DNA of 64,000 bases. It comes from Ricinus communis. Taxonomy: Eukaryota > Streptophyta > Magnoliopsida > Malpighiales > Euphorbiaceae. Location of the stretch: contig NC_063256.1 in assembly GCF_019578655.1 (NCBI RefSeq), positions 31,482,342-31,546,341 of the forward strand, read 5' to 3'. The notes beneath the pieces are model-generated. The model worked only from the letters and a program-made list of their open reading frames with translations, was not told the DNA's origin and did no database searches. The position numbers were made by a program, and so were the translations under genes. Shown here one piece after another: positions 33,667-46,150 of the stretch. Position 1 is the stretch's first letter, and every line of letters starts with the position of its first letter.

Positions 33667-35345
33667 TTGAATCTTTATGGGTTTGGTATATCTAGGATCT
33701 CGCACAACCCCATCTCCTATATCTGTCTTTATAAACATTTGCTCTTGATGGACCTTAGTGGCAACTATTTCAGAGGTGTTGTTGCTTGGAAATTATGGCC
33801 AAATCAAACTATTCTTCTCGATGACAATAGTTTTCAAGGTTTGATCCCTCCAGCGTTTTATCAAAGCAAGTTTTAAGTTTGGATTTTGATTATAATGTTC
33901 TCTTTGGTAATATTCCTCTTAAGGTAAGCTTTTGCAACTATCTTGAAACATTGGGTTGTATAACAATTATTTGAGTGGTGAGGTTCCAAGTGAGATTTTC
34001 TCTTTGCCAAATCTGAACTTTCTGTATCTGAACACAAATAGCTTGACTGGGTTATTGCCAGCTCTATCACCTTCTTGTGCATTCTCTAATTTTTAGATTC
34101 ATGAGAAGGGAATATAATGCTTTATCACCTTAGGAGGGTGATTCTTAGTAACAATCAATTTCAAGGTAGTATACCAGCTACTTGGAAACAAATATACGAG
34201 TTTCATTTTTAGAGGTTCATGGAAACTTGTTTGAAGGGAAAATACCACTAATATTTGGTTATTGGAGCAATATATCAATTACTGATTTTTCTAATAAAAT
34301 GTTATCTGGTTGTATACCTCTTGAGTTTGGAAGGCTTGCGAATCTTCAAATTCTAAGGGTTGCTTCAAATAGACTAATAAGAAGCATTCCATCTGACTTT
34401 GGTTATTGCAGTAAAAAATGATTTATCTGGAAAAACTCCTTGGGAGGAAAGCATGGGACAATATACAAGATTGAATCTATAAACTTAAGAAAGCATTGGG
34501 CTATCAAGAAAGTAAATTTATCAGAGACAAACTTTTGCCATTGAAATGAGAACCTTGAGCTTGGTTAGGCATCATAATGTAGTTAGAATGGTAGGTTATT
34601 GTATCAAAGATGAGTATGATTGTGACCAAGTATATGCCTAAAAGAACTCTTTTTGATGTATTTCATAGGCAGGAGCCACACTTGGTATTGGACTGGAACA
34701 CTAGATATCGCCTAGCTTTTGGAATTGCTCAAGGCCTTTCTTACCTTCACCACGATTGTATGCCACAAATTATAAAGAGACGCAAAATTAAATAACATTT
34801 TGATCCATTCTGAATTGGAACCAAAGATTTGGAGACCTTGGGATGGAAAAAATGCTTCTTGGTTGTAATTCAAGCTCAATAATGTCTTTAAGAATAAGAA
34901 CATTGGGTCATATAGCACCAGGTATATGCTGAATTCGACATGTTATTTTACTTAATAATAAATTTATTGTAATAGGTAGTAGCTCACCTTCTAATTTTTA
35001 TTATTTTTCTTTTATTACCTGTAATGCAGAAAATGCATGCACTATCCAATTGACAGAGGAGTTAATGTGTACAGCTATGTAGCCATCTTACTTGAGCTTC
35101 TTTATAGAAAATTGGCGACAGACACAAGCTTTGAAGAGGGTGAGGATATTGTCTCCTGGACAAGGATGAAGTTGTAAGAGAATGATGAGTACAACTATTT
35201 CCTTGATGAGGAAATCAGCTTCTAGAAAACTGATGAGCAACAAAAGGCTTTGAGGCTGCTAGAACCGAGACTTGAATGTACTGAATCAACAGCTAATACA
35301 AGACCCTCCATGCAAGATGTAGTAATTTCTCGGCTAAAATATATA
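33667..35345 (+). pseudogene. LRR receptor-like kinase pseudogene, copy B
   Basis: Counterpart of 2832-4510 with the same frameshifts and the same KRR in place of HRD (about 34775). It has an additional private stop (taa) near 35176 where copy A has caa, and keeps some more ancestral residues, for example RLAFGIAQGLSYLHHDC near 34710-34760. LRRs are at 33667-33876 and 34182-34421. Confidence 0.85.
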
Positions 35346-35702
35346 ACTGGTCCTGTACTTGTCTCATTTTTGCATTTGATCCTCTCAACTAAACTTTGCT
35401 TCAGTTGACTCTCTTAACTTCACTGGTTATTCAATCAACTCCCTCACTAACAATAACAATAAAAAGACTAATATTCTTTCTTAACGGTGTTAATTATAAT
35501 AATAAAATAATAAAAATGAGAAAGTCTATTTATTAAAATAATGAAAATAAAAAATAAAAAGTTTATAAAATCCTCAATTCTTACCAATTGAGTTTCATTA
35601 CCAAACATAATCTACTCCTATCAAGTTTATTATTCTCATTTCATCTCACTAGTCCCTTTAAAACCTCTCACTTCTTATCACAATGACTGCTGAATAACTG
35701 AA

Positions 35703-36330
35703 ATGGAAGAAACTACAATAAGTGGAACACATTCGAGGAAGTGGACCTATTGCTTATACAAGTAGAGAGTTGTGGAGCACTTGAAACAAGAAATCTCATT
35801 TGCAAGTGTGCAACCGTACGAAGCTCATGATCTCAAGGATTAGAAATCCTGGCAGGATGTTTTGGGCTATGCTTATAGCAATGTTAGTGTTGTATCGTCT
35901 TTGGATGTACTTACGTTTTGGTTGTTTCTTTAATTTTGTTTATTAAATTTGTTTCTTTGATTTTATTAAAATTTTGTTCATTAAATTTGTTTTTTTGATT
36001 TTATTAAGGACTTCATGATTATTTCCGTTAGCATGATGAGTTGATGAGTAAGTGCCAATTTCTGATGGTGAATGAGGTGAGGACAATGAATAAAACAACT
36101 GAAAAGGACACTGGCCAAATTAATGAGATAAATACTTTAGTGGAGAAGATAGGTAGAGAACTACAAGCTTTGAAGGAAGAAATTGAAAGGTCGATAAAGG
36201 AGGTCAAAGAGCAAAACGATGAGCTGAAAGCATGAGAAAGCATATTTATAAGGACAAGGTTGGAATTGTGGTTGCTATGAGTGTTGTTGCTTATGCTCAT
36301 TATTATGTAGTTGCTATTAGCAATAGTTAG
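35703..36330 (+). pseudogene. GRF zinc-finger / coiled-coil pseudogene, copy B
   Basis: Counterpart of 4869-5460 with the same frameshift layout. A 37-38 bp tandem duplication of intron-like T-rich sequence (about 35932-36006) is private to this copy. Coiled coil at 36044-36235, membrane-helix relic 36236-36330. Confidence 0.6.
35932..36006. repeat. 37-38 bp tandem duplication private to copy B
   Basis: The unit aattttgtttattaaatttg... ending gattttatta occurs twice in succession here and once in copy A (about 5100-5137). Confidence 0.85.
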
Positions 36331-36566
36331 GTACTAATAAAGGATAAACAAATTATCATTTCATAATTGTTCTCTTTGTTAATGAGTTCAGTTGTGAATT
36401 TCCAATAAATTTATTCTTTGGGGTTATTACTATTACTGGTGCTTGGTATAAACTGAGAGAGGTGTAATAAAGTCAAGTGATAAAAGCTGATTTAAAGGAA
36501 TCCTCATGCTCTTAAGTTCAGTTTCATACGTTGTGTTGCTTCTAAAAGAAATCCACAGACCAAGAA

Positions 36567-36655
36567 TGTCACGACCCCATCTGTGGGCCCGTGACCGGTA
36601 CTAGGGAATGGGTAGGCGTAAAGCCATCGAATCCCGTAGTAAGCCTGACACTCAC
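36567..36655 (+). mobile_element. LTR-like fragment in plus orientation, copy B
   Basis: Begins tgtcacgaccccatctgtgg. It keeps the ancestral CG where copy A has CA. It is cut after about 90 bp, where a copia protease relic on the minus strand begins. Confidence 0.5.
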
Positions 36656-38183
36656 TGAAATATGACTGAAGATAGTGAGAATATAACATTACAATTTAAA
36701 TCACAAGTTATTTTACCAACAGATAAGATATTTGACTTAAATTCAGGTAATAACAAGATATTCTTAATATTTTTGTTAAATAATAAATGGTGCCACAACC
36801 ATGAATTTTGGCTTTATTCCCATTAGCTACTGTCACATGTTGGGAATCTGCAATGGAAGCTAAATTTTACAATTTTATTGGATCACATGTCATATGTGAT
36901 TAGTGGCTCCGAAATCAATAATCCAGTTATTATGGCACGCATTTGTAATTTTTCGAGATGAATTTAGAGAATTTGTTACCAAACCTGACCCATTAGATTG
37001 TTGCTGAACCAAGGCTTGAATTTGAGACAGCAATTGGTTTAGTTGGATGGTGGTTGCTGCTAGGTCGGATCCGAGTTGAATATGGGTCGGATCTAGGTCA
37101 AGTCTCCTGTTCGGGTCGGGTTACTATGTTGCCTTCGGGTTTGGGTTAGGTTAGGCAGTCGGGTCGGGTTGTCATATAACCCTCAGTATATATCGACCCA
37201 TTTTTTCACCCTTTTTCCTATGGTTTTCTTCTCTTCTACTAGCCCGCCGAAACCAAATTTCCTTTCTCCTCTTTCTCCTTTCTTCATCCCTCTAGCACTG
37301 TTCCCCTTCTCCCACCCACAAATCGGCCTCAACTGAGGGTGCAGATGCCAGCAATGGTCGTGATGGTGACCCTATTTTTTACAATGGTCACATCGTTCGA
37401 CATTGTTTGGTCCTCCCCTCGGTCGGGTTGCTTCGTGGGTGTTGAGGCGTTGAGTGGAGCACGCTTGATTTTCTGTAGCGTCGAGAGAGAAAGAAGAGTT
37501 CAATAGGGTTCTCCGAGTTACTTTTTGCTGAATATTGGCTATTACAACGTCAATTTTCGGGAGCTCCATCGACAGGAGGATTTGAGACCTCAGGCTTTCA
37601 TAGCTTGAGCCCAATCCTCCCAGGTAAGTATAAACTAGGTCTTGTTCTGCCCTCTTCTGTATTTTTTCCGTGTGAGTTATAGGAGGGAGATAATTTTATA
37701 GTTCTTCCCATCTGGTTAAAACTTATGTTGCGTATTTTGAGTTATTTTTGGTACCTTGTGTGATTTGCGATAGTTCTTGCTTGAGATTGAAAATGTGTGT
37801 GAGATTTTATTGATGGTCGTATAGCCCTTTCATTCTTTCCTAAATAGCCTTTGATGACTCTAGAAGTATGCAGAGCCTAGAATTTTAGGGCTCTATTGTG
37901 CTGGTGAGCAACGACATGACCATATGGTCTGTCGTTTGCCACTTTCCATTTTCTCTATTTCTTCTTCTATCAGGGCTTCTGGCCTTTCTAGTTTGGGTCT
38001 TTATTTTGTTCCTGTGATGAAACCGAGCTTTCTTTTGCTGCTGAGGCCAATGTACACAGATTTTGACCATTCAAAATAGTTTTGATTGCCTTTCAGCATG
38101 ATGTTGGTTAATTTGTGGTCACTTTGAGACATGGTTGGTTTGTTTGAAAGATTTGTGAAGTAGATTATGATCACAGGCTTAAG

Positions 38184-38199
38184 ACCTGCTTTAATACCA
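38184..38199 (-). other. Primer-binding site of copia element
   Basis: Minus strand reads tggtattaaagcagg directly after the LTR end, close to the usual initiator-Met tRNA complement tggtatcagagc with a few changes. Confidence 0.7.
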
Positions 38200-38516
38200 T
38201 GTGAAAATTAGTGATCAATGATGTATTATTTCTATATTAGAATTCTGAGATTAGAGATGAGTATTTGTTGCTTATATATACACAATATTCAACAGTTGCC
38301 TAAGCTCTATTCTAACGGTTGTCCTAAGGCCTATGTCAACGTTCCTTTCTTCTTCAGGAAAGGTAGAAGTGACCTTTCCTTCAAAGCAGGAAGGATTGCT
38401 CCCTTTCCTGAAAGTCTATGAGGAAAAGCTTGTACAAGCTTCTGTTTGTGCAGTCATTGAGATTCCCTTTCCTGGTTGCCTTTTTATTCCTTTTTTTTCT
38501 TCTTCATCTTTTAACA
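38200..38516 (-). repeat. Ty1/copia 5' LTR
   Basis: 317 bp from TGTTAAAAG to TTTTCACA on the minus strand, with a TATA motif (gtatatataagc) near 38275 in the second half. A primer-binding site directly follows the terminal CA. Confidence 0.7.
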
Positions 38517-38774
38517 ATATCATTCCACCACCTGATGAACACCCGGTTAGCCGAAATTCTAGGAGAATACCCTCTTGAGCTAAGAAACCAAGTTGCTTTC
38601 GCATGAGGACATTGGAACAGGATGTGAATCATAATTTCAGAATGATAAAGATATTGCGCTATATATAATCTAAATTTTGAAATCTCAGTGGGGCTCCAGC
38701 CCTCACTTCTCCCTTACTGGATCCGCCCCTACCTGCAGGTATTGATCAAGTTCAACTTTTTGATGCCATTTTTG

Positions 38775-38955
38775 TATCACCAATTAGGTCTGGTACGTAT
38801 TATAACTTTAATAAAGAAAAGTTATAACTTTAAATGGCAAATAATTCACTTGAAAAATGCCTTCTCCTATGTTGGTATTTAAAAAAACTCAAAGACCTAA
38901 CTCATGTGCTTGCAGGAACAGACAGTTGACATGCAGTGCCATAGCTAGTTATCTG
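38775..38955 (-). pseudogene. Diverged third copy of the B3 gene 3' end
   Basis: Plus-strand text at 38855-38950 (aaatgccttctcctatgttg, then gtatttaaaaaaactca and tgtgcttgcagg) aligns with 8330-8440 and 43240-43350, which cover the B3 gene 3' region and stop codon. It is clearly more diverged than the A/B pair, so it derives from an older duplication. No B3-domain coding sequence follows; to 40670 I recognise only AT-rich DNA. Confidence 0.6.
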
Positions 38956-40673
38956 GTTCATTATGATTTATTAAGGGTCCAATAACTATGTATCATTATA
39001 ACATACGACCTAAAACATCCAACTCCAACATAATACATGGCAAAATGTGACTCAGTTCATCATTTGAGAAAAATTTATATATTTCAAGCAAAGTCTTGAA
39101 TATACAGACAAAAACACATGCATTGCCTTCAAAAATGCTAATACATCTGAATGAGAAACTATTTTACTTCATAAAAGTGAATATGAAACCTTCCTTTGCT
39201 GGTTCTTACATCTCAATCTATGTCTCTGTTTACCCATCTAAATTCTTTTTTATTGATGTCATTTCTTCATTAATCATGCACAGATACCCTAAAAGCTATG
39301 AATCACAAAAAAAGAAAAAGAAGATGGATTTATTTATTTTAAACATAGTACACTAAAGTCACCTGTATTTGATCCTACAGAAAAAATTAAAATCACAATA
39401 ATGGCCACAATTGCACTTGTAGTAGCATGTTGCAGAGAAGGGGTTGCCATAGATCTTAATTTGTAACTAAACAACTATAACTATCTCACTGCAATCCTTT
39501 TTTTCTTTTCTTGTAGTATTACCAAATTGCAATAATTGTTAAATCTGCAGTTGGCTGTAATTTGATAACTTGAACCACTAATAATAGCACAAATATTAAA
39601 TATTAGAATCATCTTCATATTTTATATGCACCTTTATAGATAAGTTCAAAGAAAAATGACTAAACAAATCTAACTTCTAAACGTCACCACCAAATTTTAA
39701 AATAAATAAAAATAATTAAATAATTCTCAACGCATAATGTAAGAATATACAATATAAGTATAAAATAAAACATTTGAATGTGCTATCTAAGCTTGGAGTT
39801 AGCTTTTGAGTTAGAACCAAGTGATATGAGCTTAGATATATATTTTAGTATTTTAAGCATAAAATATAATAAGGACAAAAATTATGAACTAAATAACTTT
39901 AAAATTGCTAATTGGACATTAAGAGTCAAAATGTTGCGAGTTTTGACAATTCTAGTCCTTTTAACTTTAACAATTTTAGCGAATTAGTTTCAGTATAGCC
40001 AGCATGATGAATTGAAAAGATTTTTTTATTCCTTATCAGAATTTTCTTTTAAAAAAAAGTTAATGAACTTTAAAAGAAGAAGAGAGGGAAAAGAGAAGGG
40101 AAGAGAGAAAAAGGAAAAGAGAAAGTTTTTTCTGTTCTAGCAATGAACAATAAGTTTTCTATACAAATCTTTTTATATTATATAAAAATGTAGAATAGTT
40201 TGGAAAAAATGGCTAAAATTGCCAAAATTAAAAAAATTGGATTAAATTATGAAAATTTGAAATTATTATTATTATTATTTTAACCGATAGACCTTTAGAA
40301 TTTGTAGGTAGTATAAGGTTTAAGAGCCTTTGGGCAATAATTGCAACTGTAGTTAGCCAAACAATCTATTTGTTTGCTTCTATTAAATAAGAAAGGTAAA
40401 AGTAAAAGGCTCCGGAGAGATTAATTTACATAATATCTAAATATTTGTTCTAAAAGTTAAGTGATGGAAAACTGTATAACTTGATTTAATGGAAAAGAAT
40501 GCAGAATCTTAATTCTGTAAGGAATACTCATCAATGATTATGTACTTGTGCATGTTTCCAAAAAAATTTATCCATATGTTAAGCTATAATCAGCAACTTA
40601 TTGTCAATCATTAGCCATATTTCAAAATCAAGTAGCAAGCAGTATAAAGAACACTTTTTTCACCTTCGTGTAG
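38956..40673. other. AT-rich DNA without recognised gene, copy B block
   Basis: Contains a purine-rich stretch (about 40070-40130) and short ORFs of low complexity. It presumably includes the 3' part of the hydrolase locus, but I could not identify more exons. Absent from copy A. Confidence 0.5.
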
Positions 40674-43044
40674 TGGGTATCCAAGTCTACAGCTGCTCTT
40701 TGCTCAGGAGTTTTGCCTTTAAGAAAGGTATTGCAACTGATACAGTTTAGCAGTCAAGCTGCAAGGAACAAAAGTAAGTTCTTTCATGAAGATATAGTTG
40801 GAGTGCGGAATAGAAATAGATGAGGGCTTTTTGGCTATTTCCAAAAGAACAGAGTCACAGAAAAATGTACGCATACAAGTGGTTTGAAAAAGCATGATAA
40901 TTAGGTTTTTTATCGATGAAATTGAGTTTCCCAAGACTCCTGGACCTATGTAGAAGCTTGAATTACAAACTGACTAATAAATACAGTTTTCAGGGACATC
41001 AATTCAAGAGATTATGAGCCATAACAAATATTGAATATTATGGATTTAATAAAAGCACATAATTCTTTTACTAAAATCTGTGGGAGGAGAGATTTTTGAT
41101 GTTTTTATGAATTCAAACCAAATGTATCAATTATGATAGAATTTTGCAATGCACGACCAGTTGCTTAGAACTGGTAAGATAAAGCCTCAATTGCACTGAT
41201 ATTGTGTTCAAATGAGAGTAAACAGAAGCCGGTAGACAAAGAACCTAAGATTCATACTTAGGGCCAAAAATCTAGCTTTTATATCCGTTTTAGTAAAAGC
41301 CAACTAGAACCCTTTTTCAAGGTTGTCAAATTCAGTACATGCATATAGAGAATATCAAACTGAATTCTGATCCAATTAAATTTGGCTCAGCACCGGGATT
41401 GCCAAATCCTTGGTGTCATTTTAATGTCAAGATCCACTTTGAAACCCAAGTCAATCTTAACCTCTCAACAGAAGTTGCCTTATAAAACTCTGGCACTTTT
41501 GTGGTCAGCACAAGCAAAACCATAAAAGTTAAGAAAATTTGCCTTGACATGAACATAGCCCACATAGATAAGTGACAACTAATCCACATTGTGAAGTCAA
41601 CATGTAAAACTGCCATGCTTTGATATCTAAGGCATCTGCCTGACTATATGCTGACTGAAGATTTCTGAGCCCACTTATTCAAATTCAACCACATAGTTGG
41701 TCTTCTTTCACTATAATAGCAACTGTCAAATAATGTTCTATTAGTTTTAAATGTTATTATTGTTCACGATTTGATATTTGGAAACGCATACCATGAATCC
41801 ACAATTTAGTAGATTTTACTTTGCGTAAACAGCTTGTGCTTGTCTAGGTAGTTTCAAACTCTATAGGCTAGAGGCATCACCTAAGATTTGAGTAGACTTG
41901 GATGTACTGCATAAGTAAAACTTCTTGGATTGCAACAAAAGAACAAGAGCACGTGAGTAGATATCAGTTCTTATCTAAGTCTTTCTAAAGCTTTCTTCCT
42001 ACCACATAAACAGATTGCAACAGGAACTATAGCAAAAGCATATGACAGACCCCTTCAAGCTGATTTCCAAATAATTTTATCTGCTTTAAGAAAGTAAAAA
42101 TTTGAAAAAGAAAATGAGGTTGCAAGATTTAGAAATATAAAAAAAGTCCATGTTTTGCGATTCAAAGAGAAATGTAACTAATCAACTCTTGCAATTAGAA
42201 GAAGAAAATAATAATACCTCGGGTAAGCATTTGAAACCTCCACCAGTCACATTAAGCAATGCCAAAGATAAAATTCTTTCAAGCACCATTGCTGCTAACT
42301 TGCAAGCTATTAAAATTCTTTCAGGCACCATTGCTGCTAACTTGCAAGCTATCATTGCATCTGTTTCAGAAGTAACACATAAAAATCAATTGATGAAAAT
42401 ATTTCAATATTGATAAAGAACAAATTCAATTTTCCCATATTCTATCATAAAAAGTGTCATATATCACTTTTAAGTATTGCAAACAATATAAGGTAAAGAT
42501 GAACACGTTTACTAAATATAAGGACTCACCCACTGAATGCCCATATGATCCAGTAAAGCAATTGCATCTTTTGCCATAATTTTGGTTTTGCAACCAATAA
42601 TCACAACTCCACAAATTCAGTCTTATTGCTTCCTTCATTTACTAATGGCCAGTTTGGGATTGCTGTTTTGAACAATAGAAAAGCAGGCTTAGATTTTTTC
42701 TTTTATTTCATAAATTAATTTTTAAATTTTTTTTCAGAAACCTACTTTTTTGAAAAAAGCTATCAATTAAAAACTGCTTTTTTTCCTGGTTTATTAATTT
42801 GAATCATCCATTCAAATTCCAAAATGATTGAAGAAAGAATAAAATAAAATCAATAAAGAAGAAGAATAGAGGACATACATATGATAAGGAGGACTTTGGT
42901 TGGTCCATAGCCGTAAGCTCTGTATGAAATCTCAATGCCATTGTTGCAAGCTCCGTCTGAATGAGGCTGCTGTGTGGAGACCGGCAAAACGGCATCATTT
43001 GACAGGAAAACAAAAGATTTATAGTCAAAATCAGAAGTGGCCAC
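40674..43044 (-). pseudogene. Alpha/beta-hydrolase gene remnant, copy B
   Basis: More complete counterpart. Block 1 42879-43044, block 2 about 42530-42595, block 3 42218-42360, plus a further exon 40674-40758 that contains KTPEQRAAVDLDTHY, a segment typical of this hydrolase family, followed by a GTGAAA donor. That exon has an early in-frame stop and one missing base before KTPEQ. Block 3 carries a private 42-bp in-frame tandem duplication (IACKLAAMV repeated). The middle exon and the nucleophile elbow are absent as in copy A. Further 3' exons were not recognised between 38960 and 40670. Spacing between the exons is about 1.4 kb of AT-rich intron. Confidence 0.75.
42270..42353. repeat. 42-bp tandem duplication inside hydrolase exon, copy B
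   Basis: The unit aaattctttcaggcaccatt... is repeated with period 42 bp, so the reading frame is kept. Copy A has one unit. Confidence 0.9.
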
Positions 43045-43304
43045 ACAGGGTCAAAAGTCAAAACACAATGCCATGCCATGTCTTCACGTTGGCAACTATT
43101 TAGAGAAAATCACTTTTTCCTCTGAGTTTCCACTGTTTTATAGTCAACGTTCCTTTTATTTGAAAATGGAATAGTAATGTCCCCAAATTGGGTCTGCTAC
43201 ATGCTATATCTTTAATAAAAAAATTATAACTTTACATAAAAAATGCCTTCTTCTAAAAATGCCTTCTTCTACGTTGGTATTTAAAGAAAACTCAATGGCC
43301 TAAC

Positions 43305-44525
43305 TTATGTGCTTGCAGGCACACACAGTTGAAATACAGTGACATTATCAGAACTTGATTTGGCTGTCTGATGATCTCCGTTGGTGGCTGCCTGATGATC
43401 CCCGTTGGTGGCTGCCTGATAATCCCCGTTGGTGGCTGCCTCATGATCTCCATTGGTATTAGGAGTACTTGATGTGGCTGCCTCATGATCCCCATTGGTG
43501 TTAGGAGTACTTGATGTGGCTGCCTCATGATCCCCGTCGGTGCTAGGAGTACTTGATGCTGTTGCCTCATGATCCCCGTTCGTGCTAGGAGTACTGTTGG
43601 CACCATCTTCTTCATCCTTAACAATAACAAGTTGAAACCAGAGCTGATCACCATTGCAACGAAATGTCCAAAACTGAACAGTGGGATTATTTTGGAAAAG
43701 TTTCATGTTGTTCGTGACCACTTTGGGATACCAACCAGTCGCTAAATTATAACTGCTGTTATTCTTCATATTCCACTTCCTTAAGGATAATTTGATCCCC
43801 TTCCTATCATCAGATTCAGATGGTCCTACGAACATAACATTTATTCCTTTCAAGTGTTTGCCATCGCGTTCATTCAGCATCCTAATCTCCTCATCTCTCA
43901 AAAACCCATTATTTTTCACCTGATTTAAAGGTATTGAAACCCTATTTTGGGTCTTGGCTATATCAGTATTCGTGAGTTTCTTTGTTATTAACAGATTTAC
44001 CTCAGAACCTCCCTTTTCTTCTACTGTTCTCCTTAACACACTTGGCCATGCCACTTCTTCAGAATTATTCATCTTCCTCTTCTTCGACAAGTTCTGATCA
44101 TTCACCCCAACATCATTACTAAGTTGAAAGCACCTTTCTGGAGGACCAGCCCTAACCTCGGCAATGCTAGTTCTCTGTTGGTGTTCAGTTGTGTATGCAG
44201 AAAGGCTAGGCCAGTTTCCTTCTTCAACAACCCTCTTTCTTTTACGTGCACCGCTCCTCTTTTTCTTTGTTATTTCACCAAATCGAAACGTGGGTTCACC
44301 ATTCTCTTCAGCCTTTACGCGAGAAGAAGAAGAAGGAGATGCATTATTCCTTTTATTAGCATGGAACATTATAAATTCCTCAATGACTCTTTCAGTGAGC
44401 TTGTCTTCTACCTGGGTTATGATTTTTGTAGTTTGTTTAACCTCATCCATAACCTCATCAACCAAATATATGAAAGGATAATCGTCACTTTCACATTCAA
44501 CGTATGCATTTCCGACACTCTCCAT
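43305..44525 (-). CDS. B3-domain DNA-binding protein (DUF313/REM-like), copy B
   Basis: A 406-residue intact paralogue of 8383-9579. It is nearly identical: in the non-repeat part I count about seven nucleotide differences in 940 bp, four of them changing residues (I9V, S56A, R79T and one E to K). The C-terminal tail has one extra 24-bp unit (NGDHQAAT), which explains the eight additional residues, plus a few changes in the repeats. TATA-like motif at about 44637-44650. A 17-bp tandem duplication (aaaatgccttcttct) lies just 3' of the gene at about 43235-43270. Confidence 0.85.
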   Translation of the reverse strand: MESVGNAYVECESDDYPFIYLVDEVMDEVKQTTKIITQVEDKLTERVIEEFIMFHANKRNNASPSSSSRVKAEENGEPTFRFGEITKKKRSGARKRKRVVEEGNWPSLSAYTTEHQQRTSIAEVRAGPPERCFQLSNDVGVNDQNLSKKRKMNNSEEVAWPSVLRRTVEEKGGSEVNLLITKKLTNTDIAKTQNRVSIPLNQVKNNGFLRDEEIRMLNERDGKHLKGINVMFVGPSESDDRKGIKLSLRKWNMKNNSSYNLATGWYPKVVTNNMKLFQNNPTVQFWTFRCNGDQLWFQLVIVKDEEDGANSTPSTNGDHEATASSTPSTDGDHEAATSSTPNTNGDHEAATSSTPNTNGDHEAATNGDYQAATNGDHQAATNGDHQTAKSSSDNVTVFQLCVPAST

Positions 44526-44636
44526 CTTTCTTCAAAGATTCACCAGCAAATATATATAGAACAGTTATGACGGAAATCTGTAAGACATAAACAGAGAAAT
44601 TAACGATGGATGCAAATTGAGGGAGACGACTTAGGG

Positions 44637-44650
44637 TATTATATACAGTA
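44637..44650 (-). promoter_or_regulatory. Putative TATA box of B3 gene, copy B
   Basis: Same tgtatataatacc motif conserved about 115 bp upstream of the copy B start codon. Confidence 0.4.
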
Positions 44651-44776
44651 TCAATTGGACAAGTCGGTTCCTGAACTATTATCCTAATTAAATTGAAATT
44701 TGATAGTCCCAATATTACATAATTTATCTAATAAGAATCCTAATTGAAATACAACTTGAAAGTAACTACACTACAT

Positions 44777-46112
44777 AATATAAATACTATAAAACATAAT
44801 GTATTTATTTTGACTGTTCGTTTATTTTGAAGTATAACAATAAAGATGAAGAGGAGAGCACCGAGTATTTTTTTTTTTTTTAATACTCAATTTTAGTTTT
44901 ATATTCTTTTGTTGTATCTTTTTTTTTTTTTTTCAGGAGCTTTTTCTTTTTCTTTTTTAATCATGGTATTGTAGGACACTAATTTACATGAATATTGACT
45001 TGTTACACATACTTGCAATTAAAATTTGAGCTCTTTTTAACAATGTCATCTCCTAGACACACACATATATATATATACTTTAATTTAGAAAAATAAAAAA
45101 GCAGTTCTTTGTTATATTTTACTTTATTAAAATCAAATCACTAGTGTGTAAATTTTTAAATAAAATTAATATATGTTTATAATATATATGAAATCTTGAT
45201 TTTGTAATGATATATTAAATTTATTTATTATTAATTATAAAAATAACTAGTATAAATTTATGAGTTATAATAAGTTTATTTGTTAATGAATTAATTATAA
45301 TTTAAATATTTCTTAATCATCATTAACAATAGAATATTTATTTATGGATAAATTTACTGCAATTCAAAGATTCTTTAATTATCATTAACTTAGAAATGTT
45401 TATGATACTATGATACTAAATTTAAAAATGAATGTATTTTTATTTTTTGAGTATTAATGAACAACTAGTTAACATTTTGTTAACAAAAGTGAATAAGAAA
45501 CTATTTGTTAAATAACTAGTATTAATGTACCATAGATGTACGGTACCATATAAATCTATAAATATTAATATTATTTTAATTTTAATAATTTATTAACATA
45601 ATTAAATATTAGATTAGTCAATTATATATACTTAATTATTAATCAATTAAATATATCATTTATATTTATTAAATATTTTTATCTATTTTAGAATTTAATT
45701 AGTGGTACTTAACAACAATAAGATTTGACTCATATAAATAATTAAAAATTATATATAAATTCATTACCAATAAATATTAGTAGAAGAACATATTAAATAA
45801 ATAAATTATTTAAAATAATATTAACTAATAGTCTATAATTAAAAAATAGACTTATAATATAAGGTACCAGAATGGTATTATAGCAAAATTCAAAAACTAG
45901 TAGCTGAACTAATATAAATAGCTATAAAGATTTAGATAATCTATTTTATTTTTAGTATTTATTTATTTTGAAGTATAACAATAAAAATAAAGAGGAGAGC
46001 ACTACTCAATTTTAGTTTATATTCTTTTCTTTTTCCTTTTTTAATCATGGTATGTAGGACACTAATTTTATATGAATATTGACTTGGTATATAGACTTTA
46101 ATTGAGCTTTTT
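44777..46112. repeat. Pair of direct repeats flanking AT-rich core, copy B
   Basis: Counterpart of 9831-11175, with repeats at about 44777-45060 and 45911-46112. The rest of 44526-46150 is AT-rich without a recognised gene. Confidence 0.6.
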
Positions 46113-46150
46113 TACATTTTCTATTATGGCCAAGTAAACACAAGTTTTGA

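Larger units (their letters stand above)
36656..38516 (-). mobile_element. Ty1/copia element, 5' half (LTR, PBS, gag, protease), copy B only
   Basis: On the minus strand: LTR 38516-38200, primer-binding site next to it, gag region to about 37351, then a protease relic at about 36895-36929 reading WIIDFGATNH, where the catalytic Asp-Ser-Gly reads Asp-Phe-Gly. Gag contains SYESLRSQILL and a CCHC knuckle at 37351-37392 (C-x2-C-x4-H-x4-C) interrupted by a stop at 37372-37374. Homology ends abruptly at 36656 against the LTR-like fragment, so reverse transcriptase and the other LTR are missing. No equivalent exists in copy A. Confidence 0.75.

Noticed and set aside
41416..41616. Minus-strand 66-codon ORF in the copy B block
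   Set aside because: Lies in a presumed hydrolase intron; no family resemblance and no counterpart in copy A.
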